Below, piece after piece: positions 42,755 to 51,278 of a DNA stretch of 64,000 bases. The position numbers and the translations under genes are program-made. Position 1 is the first letter of the stretch; each line of letters starts with the position of its first letter. The DNA is from Nocardioides antri (GTDB taxonomy: Bacteria; Actinomycetota; Actinomycetes; Propionibacteriales; Nocardioidaceae): contig NZ_VUJW01000001.1 of assembly GCF_008373765.1 (NCBI RefSeq), forward strand, positions 620,189 to 684,188, read 5' to 3'. The notes below the pieces were generated by a model. That model did not search any database and was not told where the DNA came from. It saw only the letters and a list, made by a program, of their open reading frames with translations.

Positions 42755-43767
42755 CCGCGCTGCTCGACCGCGCCCCTGTCCGGCCGGGCGTGCTGCACGC
42801 GACGCCGTGGGTCGCCGCGACCTGGGCGATCGTCTTCCTGGCGCTGTCCGTGCTGGCCCTCGTCGGCCGCACCTCCCACCCGTGGTCGCCGGAGGCCGCC
42901 TCGCCTCTCGGGGGACTCACGGGTGCGCAGATGTCCTGGGCGCTCGTGGCGACAGCGACCCTCGTGCTCGCCGCGCAGGTCGCCGCCGCCCTGGCGCGCA
43001 CCCCGGCGTCCCTCCGGCTCGCCGGTTGGCTCCTCGTCGGTCTCGGGATCCTGGTGACCGTCGCCATCTCCGACGTCCGGGCGCTGGCGTTCCTCGGCTA
43101 CCTGCCGATGTCGCTGCTGGCACTCGTCGGCCTCGGCCCGGCGGCCGGCCATCTCGACATCAGCATCTTCATCGACTCGGCCGCCGCGATGGGCCACGCC
43201 GTGGGCGGAGTGGCGATCGCGGTGGCCGGCTTCCGCGTGTTCGAGCGGGCGACGACGGCGGCCGGTGGCGGCGGTCCCGGCGACCTCGCGCGGTGGGTGC
43301 GCTGGGGTCCTGCGGCGGTCGGGGTCTCGGTCGTCGTACCCCTCCTCTACGCGGTCACCCGGCTCGCGTGGGCGCTCGACATCCCGCTGGGGATCCGGCG
43401 CTCGATGCTCGAGGACCTCGGGTCGGCGAAGTACGCCGGGCTCGGGCTGGCCCTGTTCGCCGTCGTCGGCGCCTGGCTCACGACCGGCCTGCAGGCGCGC
43501 TGGGGCGAGGTGTTCTGGGACTGGGTGCCGCGGGTCGGCGGGCGACCGGTGCCGATCGCGCTGGCGCTCGTGCCCGGCCTGCTCGTCGCGGGTGCCGTGA
43601 TGTCGGCCGGGCTCTCGTTCTGGAGGCTCGTCCTCGTCGGCGAGCTGGCGAAGGTCCCCGGCGCGACGTCGGACTGGGCGGCCTGGGCACCCGAGCTGCT
43701 GTGGCCGGTCTGGGGCGCGGCACTGGCTGTCGCCTGCCTGGCGTACGTCGCCAGGAGGACCGCATGA
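42751..43767 (+). CDS. multi-pass membrane protein, unknown function
   Basis: 338 residues from ATG 42751. About eight hydrophobic segments, for example WVAATWAIVFLALSVLALVG, LVATATLVLAAQVAAALA, WLLVGLGILVTVAISDVRAL and IALALVPGLLVAGAVMSAGL. Upstream frame extension reads as shadow of the DUF2867 gene. No recognised family motif. Middle gene of a three-gene operon (DUF2867, this gene, DUF6463-like), each joined by 4-nt overlaps. Confidence 0.75.
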   Translation: MTALLDRAPVRPGVLHATPWVAATWAIVFLALSVLALVGRTSHPWSPEAASPLGGLTGAQMSWALVATATLVLAAQVAAALARTPASLRLAGWLLVGLGILVTVAISDVRALAFLGYLPMSLLALVGLGPAAGHLDISIFIDSAAAMGHAVGGVAIAVAGFRVFERATTAAGGGGPGDLARWVRWGPAAVGVSVVVPLLYAVTRLAWALDIPLGIRRSMLEDLGSAKYAGLGLALFAVVGAWLTTGLQARWGEVFWDWVPRVGGRPVPIALALVPGLLVAGAVMSAGLSFWRLVLVGELAKVPGATSDWAAWAPELLWPVWGAALAVACLAYVARRTA

Positions 43768-44207
43768 GCAGGCGACTGCTGAGCTGGGCGAGTGGGCTCC
43801 TGGTCCTGCTCGGCGTCGGCCATGTCGTGGTGTCGGTCCTCGTCGACCATGCCCGGGTCGCGGACTGGCTGGGGGACGGCCTCTGGGCGACCGTGCCCCT
43901 CGTGCCGGAGCAGACTGTCGACGAGCAGGCGACCGTCGCAGCGTTCTGGGGCGGCGTCGGCAGCTTCGCCGTACCACTGGTGCTGCTGGGCCTTCTGGTC
44001 CGGCACCTGGCGGCGCGCGGCGTCCCCGTGCCGGCGTGGGTCGGCTGGGGTGTCGCCGGTTGGTGCGTGCTCGGCGGGGTGATGCTGGTGCCGTCGCCGT
44101 TCTTCGTCGGCGTGGTCCCCGGCCTGCTGATCGTGCTGGCAGCGCGCGACGAGCGGCCCCTGCCTAGCCGGCCAGCGCCCGCCCGATCGTCAGCGCCTGG
44201 TCGGTAG
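43764..44207 (+). CDS. DUF6463-like small membrane protein
   Basis: 147 residues from ATG 43764. Four predicted TM helices: LLSWASGLLVLLGVGHVVVS, FWGGVGSFAVPLVLLGLLVR, WVGWGVAGWCVLGGVMLVPS and GVVPGLLIVLAA. The G-H-x-V at the end of helix one and the overall size suggest the DUF6463 group. The C-terminal tail (RPLPSRPAPARSSAPGR) overlaps the convergent fadE27-like gene by 44 nt. Confidence 0.7.
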   Translation: MSRRLLSWASGLLVLLGVGHVVVSVLVDHARVADWLGDGLWATVPLVPEQTVDEQATVAAFWGGVGSFAVPLVLLGLLVRHLAARGVPVPAWVGWGVAGWCVLGGVMLVPSPFFVGVVPGLLIVLAARDERPLPSRPAPARSSAPGR

Positions 44208-45174
44208 CGCCGCCGAACAGGAACTCGAAGCGCTTCGCGGACGTGAAGTAGCGGTGGGCCTCACCGTCGAGGTCGATGCCGACGCCACCGTGCACGTGCA
44301 CCGTCGTGTGCGCGAGCCGGTGGCCGGCATCGGCCGCCCACAGCTTCGCGACCGCGACCTCGGTGGCGGCCGGCAGGCCCTCGTGCATCCGCCAGACGGC
44401 CTGCCACAGCGTGAGCCGCTGGCCGAGGACGTCGATGAACCCGTCCGCAAGCCGCTGCGACACCGCCTGGAAGGTGCCGATCGGGCGGCCGAACTGCTCG
44501 CGCGTCTTGGCGTACGACGCCGTCAGTGCGAGAGCCCCCTCCGTCACGCCCAGCTGCTCGGCGGCGGCGCACACGGTTAGCAGCTGACCCAGCAGCCCGG
44601 CCGCAGCCTCGTCGCCGATCCGGGTGGCGGGTATCGCGTCGAAGGTGACGAGTGCGGTGACGTCGCCGTCACTGGTGTGCTGCGGCTGCCGGTCGAGGCC
44701 TGCCGCGTCGACGAGGTAGACACCGGTGCCCTGGGGCCCGGTCGCCGTGACGAGGAACGCGTCGGCGGCCATCCCCGCCCGGACCAGGGTCTTGGTCCCG
44801 GTCAGCGCATCCGCCTCGTCGGCGACGACGGTCGGTGCGGCCGGGAGGTGGTCCCGCTCCTCGGCGACGGCGGCGGCGTACAGCGCCCGGTCGGTGGGCA
44901 GGCCCAGCCCGCCCAGGAACGCGACACACGCCCCGTGGACCGCCAGCGGGACGGGCGCCACCTTGCGGCCGACCTCCACCAGCACGCGGGTGAGCTCGAG
45001 GAGGTCCAGCTCGGTCCAGTCGAACGCGTCGCCGAGCGTCGCCCAGAGGTCGCGGTCGAAGCGGTCGCCCGCGGACTCGACCGCCAACATGTGCTCCGGG
45101 GTCGCCTTGTCCGTGAGGATCTCGGCCGCCAGGGCGGCTGCCTCGTCCTGCTCGGGGGTGAACAGAAAGTCCAT
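44164..45174 (-). CDS. fadE27: acyl-CoA dehydrogenase, small-subunit type (FadE27/ChsE5-like)
   Basis: 336 residues from ATG 45172-45174. Motifs: MDFLFTPEQDEAAALAAEIL, KTREQFGRPIGTFQAVSQRL and VHVHGGVGIDLDGEAHRYFT. At the C-terminal catalytic position the usual Glu (as in ITWEHD of fadE33) is replaced: the aligned stretch reads IDLDGEAH with Asp. This fits the ChsE4-ChsE5 pair, where the working Glu is in the other subunit. Downstream of the fadE26-like gene on the same strand, 33 nt apart, with a REP-like repeat between. Confidence 0.75.
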   Translation of the reverse strand: MDFLFTPEQDEAAALAAEILTDKATPEHMLAVESAGDRFDRDLWATLGDAFDWTELDLLELTRVLVEVGRKVAPVPLAVHGACVAFLGGLGLPTDRALYAAAVAEERDHLPAAPTVVADEADALTGTKTLVRAGMAADAFLVTATGPQGTGVYLVDAAGLDRQPQHTSDGDVTALVTFDAIPATRIGDEAAAGLLGQLLTVCAAAEQLGVTEGALALTASYAKTREQFGRPIGTFQAVSQRLADGFIDVLGQRLTLWQAVWRMHEGLPAATEVAVAKLWAADAGHRLAHTTVHVHGGVGIDLDGEAHRYFTSAKRFEFLFGGATDQALTIGRALAG

Positions 45175-45185
45175 TGTCTGCCTTT

Positions 45186-45208
45186 CGGTGATCGAGCTTG
45201 TCGAGATC
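45186..45208. repeat. REP-like dispersed repeat, copy 2
   Basis: CGGTGATCGAGCTTGTCGAGATC between the two fadE genes, ending at the fadE26-like stop. It matches the reverse complement of the copy at 62180 at 20 of 23 positions. Confidence 0.5.
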
Positions 45209-46395
45209 TACCTCTTCGCCGCGGGCAGGCCGAGACCCACGTAGCCGATGATGTCGCGCTGGATCTCGTTGGTGCCGCCGCCGAACGTCATCACCAGCGC
45301 GGACCGGTGGAACCGCTCGAGCCGGCCGGCGAGCACGGCGCCGGGGGAGTCCGCGGCGACGCCGGCGTGCGGGCCGACGACCTCCATCAGGGTGCGGTAG
45401 ACCTCGGTCGCCAGCTCGGAACCGTAGACCTTTGTCGCCGACGCCTCGGCGGGGGAGAGCGCGACGCCGTGGTCCGCGTCGGCGGCGAGCTTCCAGTTGA
45501 TGAGGGAGAGCGCCTCGACCCGGGCGTGTGCGCGACCCAGCGCGATCTGCACCCACTCCGTGTCGATCACCCGCCTGCCGTCGGGGTTGCGGGTCTCGCT
45601 CGCCCAGTCGCGTACCAGCTGCAGCGAGTGCACCAGCGGCGCGGCCGAGGTGAGCGCGACCCGCTCGTGGTTGAGCTGGTTGGTCATCAGCGCCCAGCCG
45701 CCGCCGCGCTCGCCGACCAGGTTGCCGGCCGGGACCCGGACGTCCTCGTAGTAGGTCGCCGACGTCCCCACGCCGGCGACGGTGTGCACCGGGGTGTAGG
45801 AGAACCCCGGCGCGTCGGCCGGCACCAGGATCATCGACAGCCCCTTGTGGCGCGGCTGGTCGGGCTCGGTCCGGCAGGCCAGCCAGATCCAGTCGGCGTA
45901 CTGGATCAGCGACGTCCACATCTTCTGGCCGTTGATGACCCACTCGTCGCCCTCGAGGACGGCCTTGGTCTGCAGGGACGCCAGGTCGGTGCCGGAGCCG
46001 GGCTCGGAGTACCCGATGGAGAAGTGCAGGTCGCCGGCCAGGATCTTCGGCAGGAACAGGTCCTTCTGCGCAGTCGTGCCGAACCGCATGATCGTCGGGC
46101 CCACCGTGTTGAGCGTGAGGTAGGGGATCGGCACGCCGGCGACGGCAGCGGCGTCGGTGAAGATCAGCTGCTCGATCATCGAGCGGTCCTGCCCGCCGTA
46201 CTCCTTCGGCCAGCCGATGCCGAGCCAGCCGTCCCGGCCGATCCGGCGGATGACGTCCTTGTAGACGCCGGCCTCGCCGAACTCGCCGGTGGCGGACGAC
46301 AGCCCGGCCCTGATCTCGGGCGTCACCAGGTCGGCGAAGTACTCACGCAGCTCTTCCCGCAGGGCGACCTGCTGCGGCTCCAATTCGACGTGCAC
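45208..46395 (-). CDS. fadE26: acyl-CoA dehydrogenase, large-subunit type (FadE26/ChsE4-like)
   Basis: 395 residues. Motifs: IGYSEPGSGTDLASLQTKAV (about 127-146), EWVINGQKMWTSLIQYADWI and FGGGTNEIQRDIIGYVGLGL at the end, where Gly replaces the C-terminal Glu. Glu244 in TNQLNHERVALTS is placed like the alternative (helix G) catalytic Glu known from ChsE4. With the small subunit it should start beta-oxidation of the intact side chain (3-oxocholest-4-en-26-oyl-CoA). Divergent from kshA across a KstR-type operator. Confidence 0.78.
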   Translation of the reverse strand: MHVELEPQQVALREELREYFADLVTPEIRAGLSSATGEFGEAGVYKDVIRRIGRDGWLGIGWPKEYGGQDRSMIEQLIFTDAAAVAGVPIPYLTLNTVGPTIMRFGTTAQKDLFLPKILAGDLHFSIGYSEPGSGTDLASLQTKAVLEGDEWVINGQKMWTSLIQYADWIWLACRTEPDQPRHKGLSMILVPADAPGFSYTPVHTVAGVGTSATYYEDVRVPAGNLVGERGGGWALMTNQLNHERVALTSAAPLVHSLQLVRDWASETRNPDGRRVIDTEWVQIALGRAHARVEALSLINWKLAADADHGVALSPAEASATKVYGSELATEVYRTLMEVVGPHAGVAADSPGAVLAGRLERFHRSALVMTFGGGTNEIQRDIIGYVGLGLPAAKR

Positions 46396-46475
46396 GAGGC
46401 CTCCCTGGTTGGCGCGGTGTGGCGTGGATCAAACCGGATCCCACGCGGTGTTCGTTGTCAGACTACCGGCAAAAC

Positions 46476-46489
46476 TGTAACGTGTTCTA
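46476..46489. promoter_or_regulatory. KstR-type operator before kshA
   Basis: TGTAACGTGTTCTA matches TNNAACNNGTTNNA. Only one base separates it from the kshA ATG (46491), so the transcript is probably leaderless or repression works at initiation. It is 80 nt from the fadE26-like start on the other strand. Confidence 0.88.
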
Positions 46490-46490
46490 C

Positions 46491-47630
46491 ATGAGTGACA
46501 CCCGCATGCTCGACCACGGGACCACCCCGCTGCGCTACGCGCGCGGGTGGCACTGCCTGGGACTCGCCTCCTCGTTCGCGGACGGCAAGCCGCACGCGGT
46601 CCACGGCTTCGGCACGAAGCTCGTCGTGTGGCAGGACAGCCAGGGCAAGCTCAACGTGCTCGACGGCTACTGCCGCCACATGGGCGGCGACCTCACCCAG
46701 GGCGAGGTCAAGGGCGACCACGTCGCCTGCCCGTTCCACGACTGGCGCTGGGGCGGCGACGGCAAGTGCAAGGAGATCCCGTACGCGCGCAGGGTGCCGC
46801 TGCGGGCGCGCACGCACCGCTACGAGACGGCCGTCCGCAACGGCCAGCTGTTGATCTGGAACGACCCCGAGGGCTCGGCCGCCGACCACGACATCCTGCC
46901 GCCGGAGCTGCCCGGCGTGGCCCAGCAGCTCGGCGAGACCAGCGACACCTACACCGACTGGCGCTGGGAGGTCGTCCCGATCGAGGGCTCGCACTGCCGC
47001 GAGCTCATCGACAACGTGGCGGACATGGCGCACTTCTACTACGTGCACTTCTCGTTCCCGACCAGTTTCCGCAACATCTTCGAGGGCACGCGCGCCACGC
47101 AGTTCATGGAGTCGAAGGGCCGGCCCGACAAGAGCGAGGGGTACGGCGACGCCGAGCTCTTCCTCAAGTCCGAGGCCACCTACTACGGACCGGCGTACAT
47201 GATCAACTGGCTCGAGGTCGACTACAAGGGCTTCGAGACCGAGGTCATCCTCATCAACTGCCACATCCCGACCGGGCCCGACTCGTTCACGCTGATGTAC
47301 GGCATCACGGTCAAGAAGCCCGAGGGCATCGACGACAAGACGGCCGACTACATCTCGAAGAAGTACGCCGAGATGTTCGGCGGAGGCTTCCTCCAGGACG
47401 TGCACATCTGGCAGAACAAGGTGCCGGTCCAGAACCCGCTCCTCTGCGAGGAGGACGGGCCCGTCTACCAGCTCCGCCGGTGGTACGAGCAGTTCTACAC
47501 CGACGTCGCCGACCTCAAGCCGGAGATGACCGACCGGTTCGAGTTCGAGGTCGACACGACCAAGGCCAACGAGTACTGGCAGGCCGAGGTCGCCGCCAAC
47601 CTCGCCAAGCGGGAGTCGGCCGAAGTCTGA
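46491..47630 (+). CDS. kshA: 3-ketosteroid 9-alpha-hydroxylase oxygenase KshA
   Basis: 379 residues from ATG 46491; the frame runs 24 codons upstream through the operator, which is not credible. Rieske cluster ligands C61 and H63 (GYCRHMGGD) and C80 and H83 (CPFHDWRWGG). Mononuclear iron site in LIDNVADMAHFYYVHFSFPT (two His). YARGWHCLGLASSF and EDGPVYQLRRWYEQFYTDVA are shared with mycobacterial KshA. It 9-alpha-hydroxylates the steroid nucleus, which triggers ring-B opening. Works with KshB encoded just downstream. Confidence 0.93.
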   Translation: MSDTRMLDHGTTPLRYARGWHCLGLASSFADGKPHAVHGFGTKLVVWQDSQGKLNVLDGYCRHMGGDLTQGEVKGDHVACPFHDWRWGGDGKCKEIPYARRVPLRARTHRYETAVRNGQLLIWNDPEGSAADHDILPPELPGVAQQLGETSDTYTDWRWEVVPIEGSHCRELIDNVADMAHFYYVHFSFPTSFRNIFEGTRATQFMESKGRPDKSEGYGDAELFLKSEATYYGPAYMINWLEVDYKGFETEVILINCHIPTGPDSFTLMYGITVKKPEGIDDKTADYISKKYAEMFGGGFLQDVHIWQNKVPVQNPLLCEEDGPVYQLRRWYEQFYTDVADLKPEMTDRFEFEVDTTKANEYWQAEVAANLAKRESAEV

Positions 47631-47932
47631 TGCCGTCCTTCGTCCCGACCAGCCCCACCACCCTGGAGGAGCAGCGCCTCTACACCCAGGCGCGGCTGGT
47701 CGAGGTCGCGTGCCTCGACTGCCTGGCGAAGGTGGCCGTGAAGAAGAACAGCGAGCACCACACGTCGATCCAGTGGAACGCCGAGGCCGTCGAGGCGTGC
47801 CCGGAGCTGGGGCGCCGGGAGGGAGCATCCGGTAGTCGGGACGGGCACCGGGGGTGCCCCCGGTTGCTGGCTAGCATCGATGTCGCCGTGCGGGAGGGTC
47901 AGATCCCGATCGGCGCCGAAGACGGCTACTGA
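47630..47932 (+). CDS. small conserved protein coupled to kshA
   Basis: 100 residues; ATG 47630 overlaps the kshA stop (TGATG), so it is translated with kshA. Cytosolic, with an N-terminal conserved-looking core: TTLEEQRLYTQARLVEVACL then DCLAKVAVKKNSEHHTSIQW. It has a CxxC (C-L-D-C, about 27-30), possibly a metal or redox pair, and His/Trp after it. A variable Gly/Arg-rich stretch follows and the tail is VREGQIPIGAEDGY. M. tuberculosis also has a hypothetical gene after kshA (Rv3527); whether they are related needs alignment. Confidence 0.75.
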   Translation: MPSFVPTSPTTLEEQRLYTQARLVEVACLDCLAKVAVKKNSEHHTSIQWNAEAVEACPELGRREGASGSRDGHRGCPRLLASIDVAVREGQIPIGAEDGY

Positions 47933-47988
47933 GCAGCGCCACTCCATAGCCTCCGACCGCCCCTCACAGCGAAGAGAGACCAGCCTTC

Positions 47989-49086
47989 GTGGACATCGAG
48001 TCCTACCTGCTCAAAGTCGTCGCCATCGTCGACGAGACGGCCGACGCGCGCTCGGTCAGCTTCGAGGTGCCGGCCGAGGCGCCGGAGAAGTTCACCTACA
48101 AGCCCGGCCAGTTCCTGACCGTCGCGGTGCCGAGCGACCAGACCGGCCTCGCGGCGCGGTGCTACTCGCTCTCCAGCAGCCCGCACGACGGCGGACCGCT
48201 GACGGTCACCGTGAAGCGCACGGCCGACGGCTACGCGTCGAACTGGATCTGCGACAACCTGAAGGTCGGCGACACGCTGCGGGCGCTGCCGCCCTCCGGC
48301 ATCTTCACGCCGGCCTCGCTGGACGCCGACCTGCTGCTGTTCGCCGGCGGCAGCGGCGTCACGCCGATCATGTCGATCACCCGCACGGCCCTCTCCGAGG
48401 GCAAGGGCAAGATCGTGGTCTTCTACGCCAACCGGGACGAGAAGTCGGTGATCTTCGCCGACGAGCTCACCCGTCTTTCGGCGGAGTACCCCGAGCGGCT
48501 CCAGGTGACCCACTGGCTCGAGTCGGTGCAGGGCCTCCCGACCCCCGAGCAGGTCAAGGCGTTCGTCGAGCCCTACCTCGCCTACGACGCGTTCGTCTGC
48601 GGCCCGGCGCCGTACATGAAGATGGTCACGACCGTGCTGCGCGAGCTCGACTTCCCGCGCGACCGGCGCCACCAGGAGAAGTTCGTCTCGCTCGGCGGCA
48701 ACCCGTTCGGCGACGTCGAAGAGCTCCAGAGGGCCGAGGAGGAGATCGCGCTCGCCGAGTCCGACGAGGACGGCTCCGCCGCGGACGTGTTCGCGGGCGG
48801 TCCGGCCGGGCCGGTCAAGGTCGAGGTCGAGCTCGACGGTCAGGACCACACCTTCGACGACTGGGACCCGAAGGTGAAGCTTCTCGACTTCCTCGAGAGC
48901 AAGGGCGTCAAGGCGCCCTATTCCTGCCGCGAGGGGGAGTGCTCCGCCTGCGCCGTCCGCCTGCTCGAGGGCGAGGTGCGGATGCTGCACAACGACGTCC
49001 TCGACGACGAGGACCTCTCCGACGGCATCCGCCTCGGCTGCCAGTCGCTCCCCATGACCGACACCGTGCGGGTGACCTACAGCTAG
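47989..49086 (+). CDS. kshB: 3-ketosteroid 9-alpha-hydroxylase reductase KshB
   Basis: 365 residues from GTG 47989. Order of domains: FAD-binding barrel with RCYSLSSSP (about 57-65), NAD-binding part with LLLFAGGSGVTPIMSITRTA (about 116-135) and CGPAPYM, and a C-terminal plant-type 2Fe-2S domain with CREGECSACAVRLLEG and a fourth Cys in RLGCQSLP. Passes electrons from NADH to KshA. Lies 56 nt after the small kshA-coupled gene. Confidence 0.93.
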   Translation: MDIESYLLKVVAIVDETADARSVSFEVPAEAPEKFTYKPGQFLTVAVPSDQTGLAARCYSLSSSPHDGGPLTVTVKRTADGYASNWICDNLKVGDTLRALPPSGIFTPASLDADLLLFAGGSGVTPIMSITRTALSEGKGKIVVFYANRDEKSVIFADELTRLSAEYPERLQVTHWLESVQGLPTPEQVKAFVEPYLAYDAFVCGPAPYMKMVTTVLRELDFPRDRRHQEKFVSLGGNPFGDVEELQRAEEEIALAESDEDGSAADVFAGGPAGPVKVEVELDGQDHTFDDWDPKVKLLDFLESKGVKAPYSCREGECSACAVRLLEGEVRMLHNDVLDDEDLSDGIRLGCQSLPMTDTVRVTYS

Positions 49087-49901
49087 CTGCTGTAGAGGTG
49101 CGGCCGCCGGTCGGCGAAGCGGTCGTTGTGCCGGGACAGCGCCTTGTCGCGGGCGCTGGCCAGGTCGCAGTCGGCGAGCAACGTCTGGGAGCTGCCGTCG
49201 AGCCGGCTGACGACGAGCGGGTAGCCGTCCGGGCCGGCGATGACCGAACCCCCGATCCAGCGGGTGCCGCGCTCGTCGCCCACCCGGTCGGCCACGGCGA
49301 CGTACACCCGGTTCGTCGCCGCCGCGACCTGGGCCGTGAGCGTCTCGACCGGTCGCTCACCGTCGGGCCGGCCCGGGTCCGGCCAGTTCACCGGGACGCA
49401 CACGAGCTCGGCGCCGTCGAGCGCGGCCCGGCGGACCCACTCGGGGAACTCCAGGTCGTAGCAGACCATCAGCCCGACCCGACCGTGCCGGGTGGCGACG
49501 ACCGGAGGAGGCGCGTCGCCCGCGGTGAAGACGTCGGGCTCCCGGCCCCACAGGTGCACCTTGTCGTAGACCGCCGCCGGGCCGTCGCCGTCGACGAGCA
49601 CCGCGGAGTTGCGCAGCCTCCCCTCGGGATCGAGGAGGGCGAGCCCCACGACCACGACCAGGTCGTGCCGGGCGGCGAGGTCGGTCAGTGCGCGGACCGT
49701 CGGCCCGTCCACCGGCTCGGCGAGCGCCCGTGCCTGCGCGGCGTCGGTGAAGCAGTAGCCGGTCGTGGCGAGCTCCGGCAGCACCACCACGCGGGCTCCC
49801 GCGGCGGCCGCCTCGTCGACGGCCGCCAGCAGCCGCCGCCGGTTGCCCGCGAGGTCGCCCAGCACCGGAGCGAGCTGGACGACCGCCACCGCGACCGTCA
49901 T
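49083..49901 (-). CDS. carbon-nitrogen hydrolase (nitrilase superfamily)
   Basis: 272 residues from ATG 49899-49901. The catalytic triad is complete: Glu43 in VVLPELATTGYCF, Lys114 in AVYDKVHLWG and Cys147 in LMVCYDLEFPEWVR. This suggests hydrolysis of an amide (omega-amidase or carbamoyl amine type) rather than a nitrile. Third gene of amidohydrolase-permease-hydrolase; its start overlaps the permease stop by 4 nt. Its stop overlaps the convergent kshB stop region by 4 nt. Confidence 0.87.
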   Translation of the reverse strand: MTVAVAVVQLAPVLGDLAGNRRRLLAAVDEAAAAGARVVVLPELATTGYCFTDAAQARALAEPVDGPTVRALTDLAARHDLVVVVGLALLDPEGRLRNSAVLVDGDGPAAVYDKVHLWGREPDVFTAGDAPPPVVATRHGRVGLMVCYDLEFPEWVRRAALDGAELVCVPVNWPDPGRPDGERPVETLTAQVAAATNRVYVAVADRVGDERGTRWIGGSVIAGPDGYPLVVSRLDGSSQTLLADCDLASARDKALSRHNDRFADRRPHLYSS

Positions 49902-51256
49902 GCCTGGCTCACGAGGTCGGGCTCGACGTCGTCCTCGGTGAGGTCGAGGGCGGGCGGCCGGCGGGTGAGGCCCCGGGTGAGCACGAGGAGGTAGACCAGG
50001 CCGACGGCGAGCCAGGTCAGGCCGACGGTGAAGGTGGTCGCCGTCAGGCTCGTCCACAGCCAGGCGCAGAGGACGAACCCGACCAGGGGCACGAGACCGT
50101 GGCGCAGCAGCGATCCGGTGGACCGGTCCCCGTCGTCGACGAGGTAGTGCTTGATGACGGCCAGGTTCACGATCGAGAAGGCGACGAGGGCCCCGAAGCT
50201 GATCATGGCGGCGGCGAGCTCGAGCGTGATCACCAGGGCGGTCAGCGAGACCGCGCCGACGATGACGACGCCGGTGGCCGGGGTCCGGAACCGCGTGTTC
50301 AGCCGGCCGAACACGGCGCGGGGCAGTACGCCGTCGCGGCCCATCGCGAACAGGATCCGCGCCACGCTCGCCTGGGAGGCCATCGCCGAGGCGAAGCAGC
50401 CGGCGACGTACGCCGCGGTGAAGAAGGAGACCAGGAAGGCCCCGCCCGCGCGGCGCATCACGTCGGTCGCGGCGGCGTCGACGCTGGTGAACTGAGTGAG
50501 GTCGGGGAAGACCAGGTGGCCGACCCACGCGAGCGCGATGAAGAGCAGGCCGCCGTACAACGTGACCAGCATGATCGCCCGCGGGATGGAGCGCCGCGCG
50601 TCGTTGGCCTCCTCCGACAGCGTGGAGATCGCGTCGAAGCCGAGGAACGACAGGCACAGGATCGCGGCGCCACCCGCCAGCGACGACAGCGAGGCGCCGT
50701 CACCGAAGAACGGCGCCGTCAGCGACGGCGTGCCGGAGTCGGCCAGGTGGGCGAAGGCCGACGCGACGAAGACCACGATGAAGGCGGCCTGCGCTCCGAC
50801 CAGCACGAGGTTCATCCGCGAGACCATCTTGATGCCGAGGACGTTGAGCGTGGTCACGACGACGATGGAGACCACGATCCAGACCCACGCGGGCACGGCC
50901 GGCCAGGCGGCCTCCAGGAAGATGCCGATGACGAGGTAGTTGAGCATCGGCAGGAACACGTAGTCGAGCAGCAGGCTCCAGCCGGCGAGGAACCCGACGT
51001 GGCTGCCGAAGGTCTTCTGCGTGTAGGTGTACGCCGACCCGGCGTACGGGTGCGCCACCACCATCCGGCCGTAGCTGTAGGCGGTGAACAGCATCGCGGC
51101 GAGGGTCAGCACGTAGGCGCCGGGGAGGTGGCCACCGGTCGCGTCGGTGACCACGCCGTAGGTCGTGAAGACGGTCAGCGGGACCATGTAGGCGAGGCCG
51201 AACAGGATCAGCTCCGGCGTGCCGAGGACGCGCTGGAAGCGGTCGGTGGGGTTCAT
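49898..51256 (-). CDS. APC-superfamily amino acid/amine permease
   Basis: 452 residues from ATG 51254-51256. About 12 TM helices. APC signatures: LGTPELILFGLAYMVPLTVF (helix 1), GRMVVAHPYAGSAYTYTQKT (helix 2) and LSFLGFDAISTLSEEANDAR (helix 6 region, FxGFD with E). It is closest in look to putrescine/GABA-like APC permeases. In an operon with an amidohydrolase and a nitrilase-family enzyme, it probably imports the nitrogenous substrate that they degrade. Confidence 0.87.
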   Translation of the reverse strand: MNPTDRFQRVLGTPELILFGLAYMVPLTVFTTYGVVTDATGGHLPGAYVLTLAAMLFTAYSYGRMVVAHPYAGSAYTYTQKTFGSHVGFLAGWSLLLDYVFLPMLNYLVIGIFLEAAWPAVPAWVWIVVSIVVVTTLNVLGIKMVSRMNLVLVGAQAAFIVVFVASAFAHLADSGTPSLTAPFFGDGASLSSLAGGAAILCLSFLGFDAISTLSEEANDARRSIPRAIMLVTLYGGLLFIALAWVGHLVFPDLTQFTSVDAAATDVMRRAGGAFLVSFFTAAYVAGCFASAMASQASVARILFAMGRDGVLPRAVFGRLNTRFRTPATGVVIVGAVSLTALVITLELAAAMISFGALVAFSIVNLAVIKHYLVDDGDRSTGSLLRHGLVPLVGFVLCAWLWTSLTATTFTVGLTWLAVGLVYLLVLTRGLTRRPPALDLTEDDVEPDLVSQA

Positions 51257-51278
51257 CGTGGGCTCCTGGGGTGGACGG

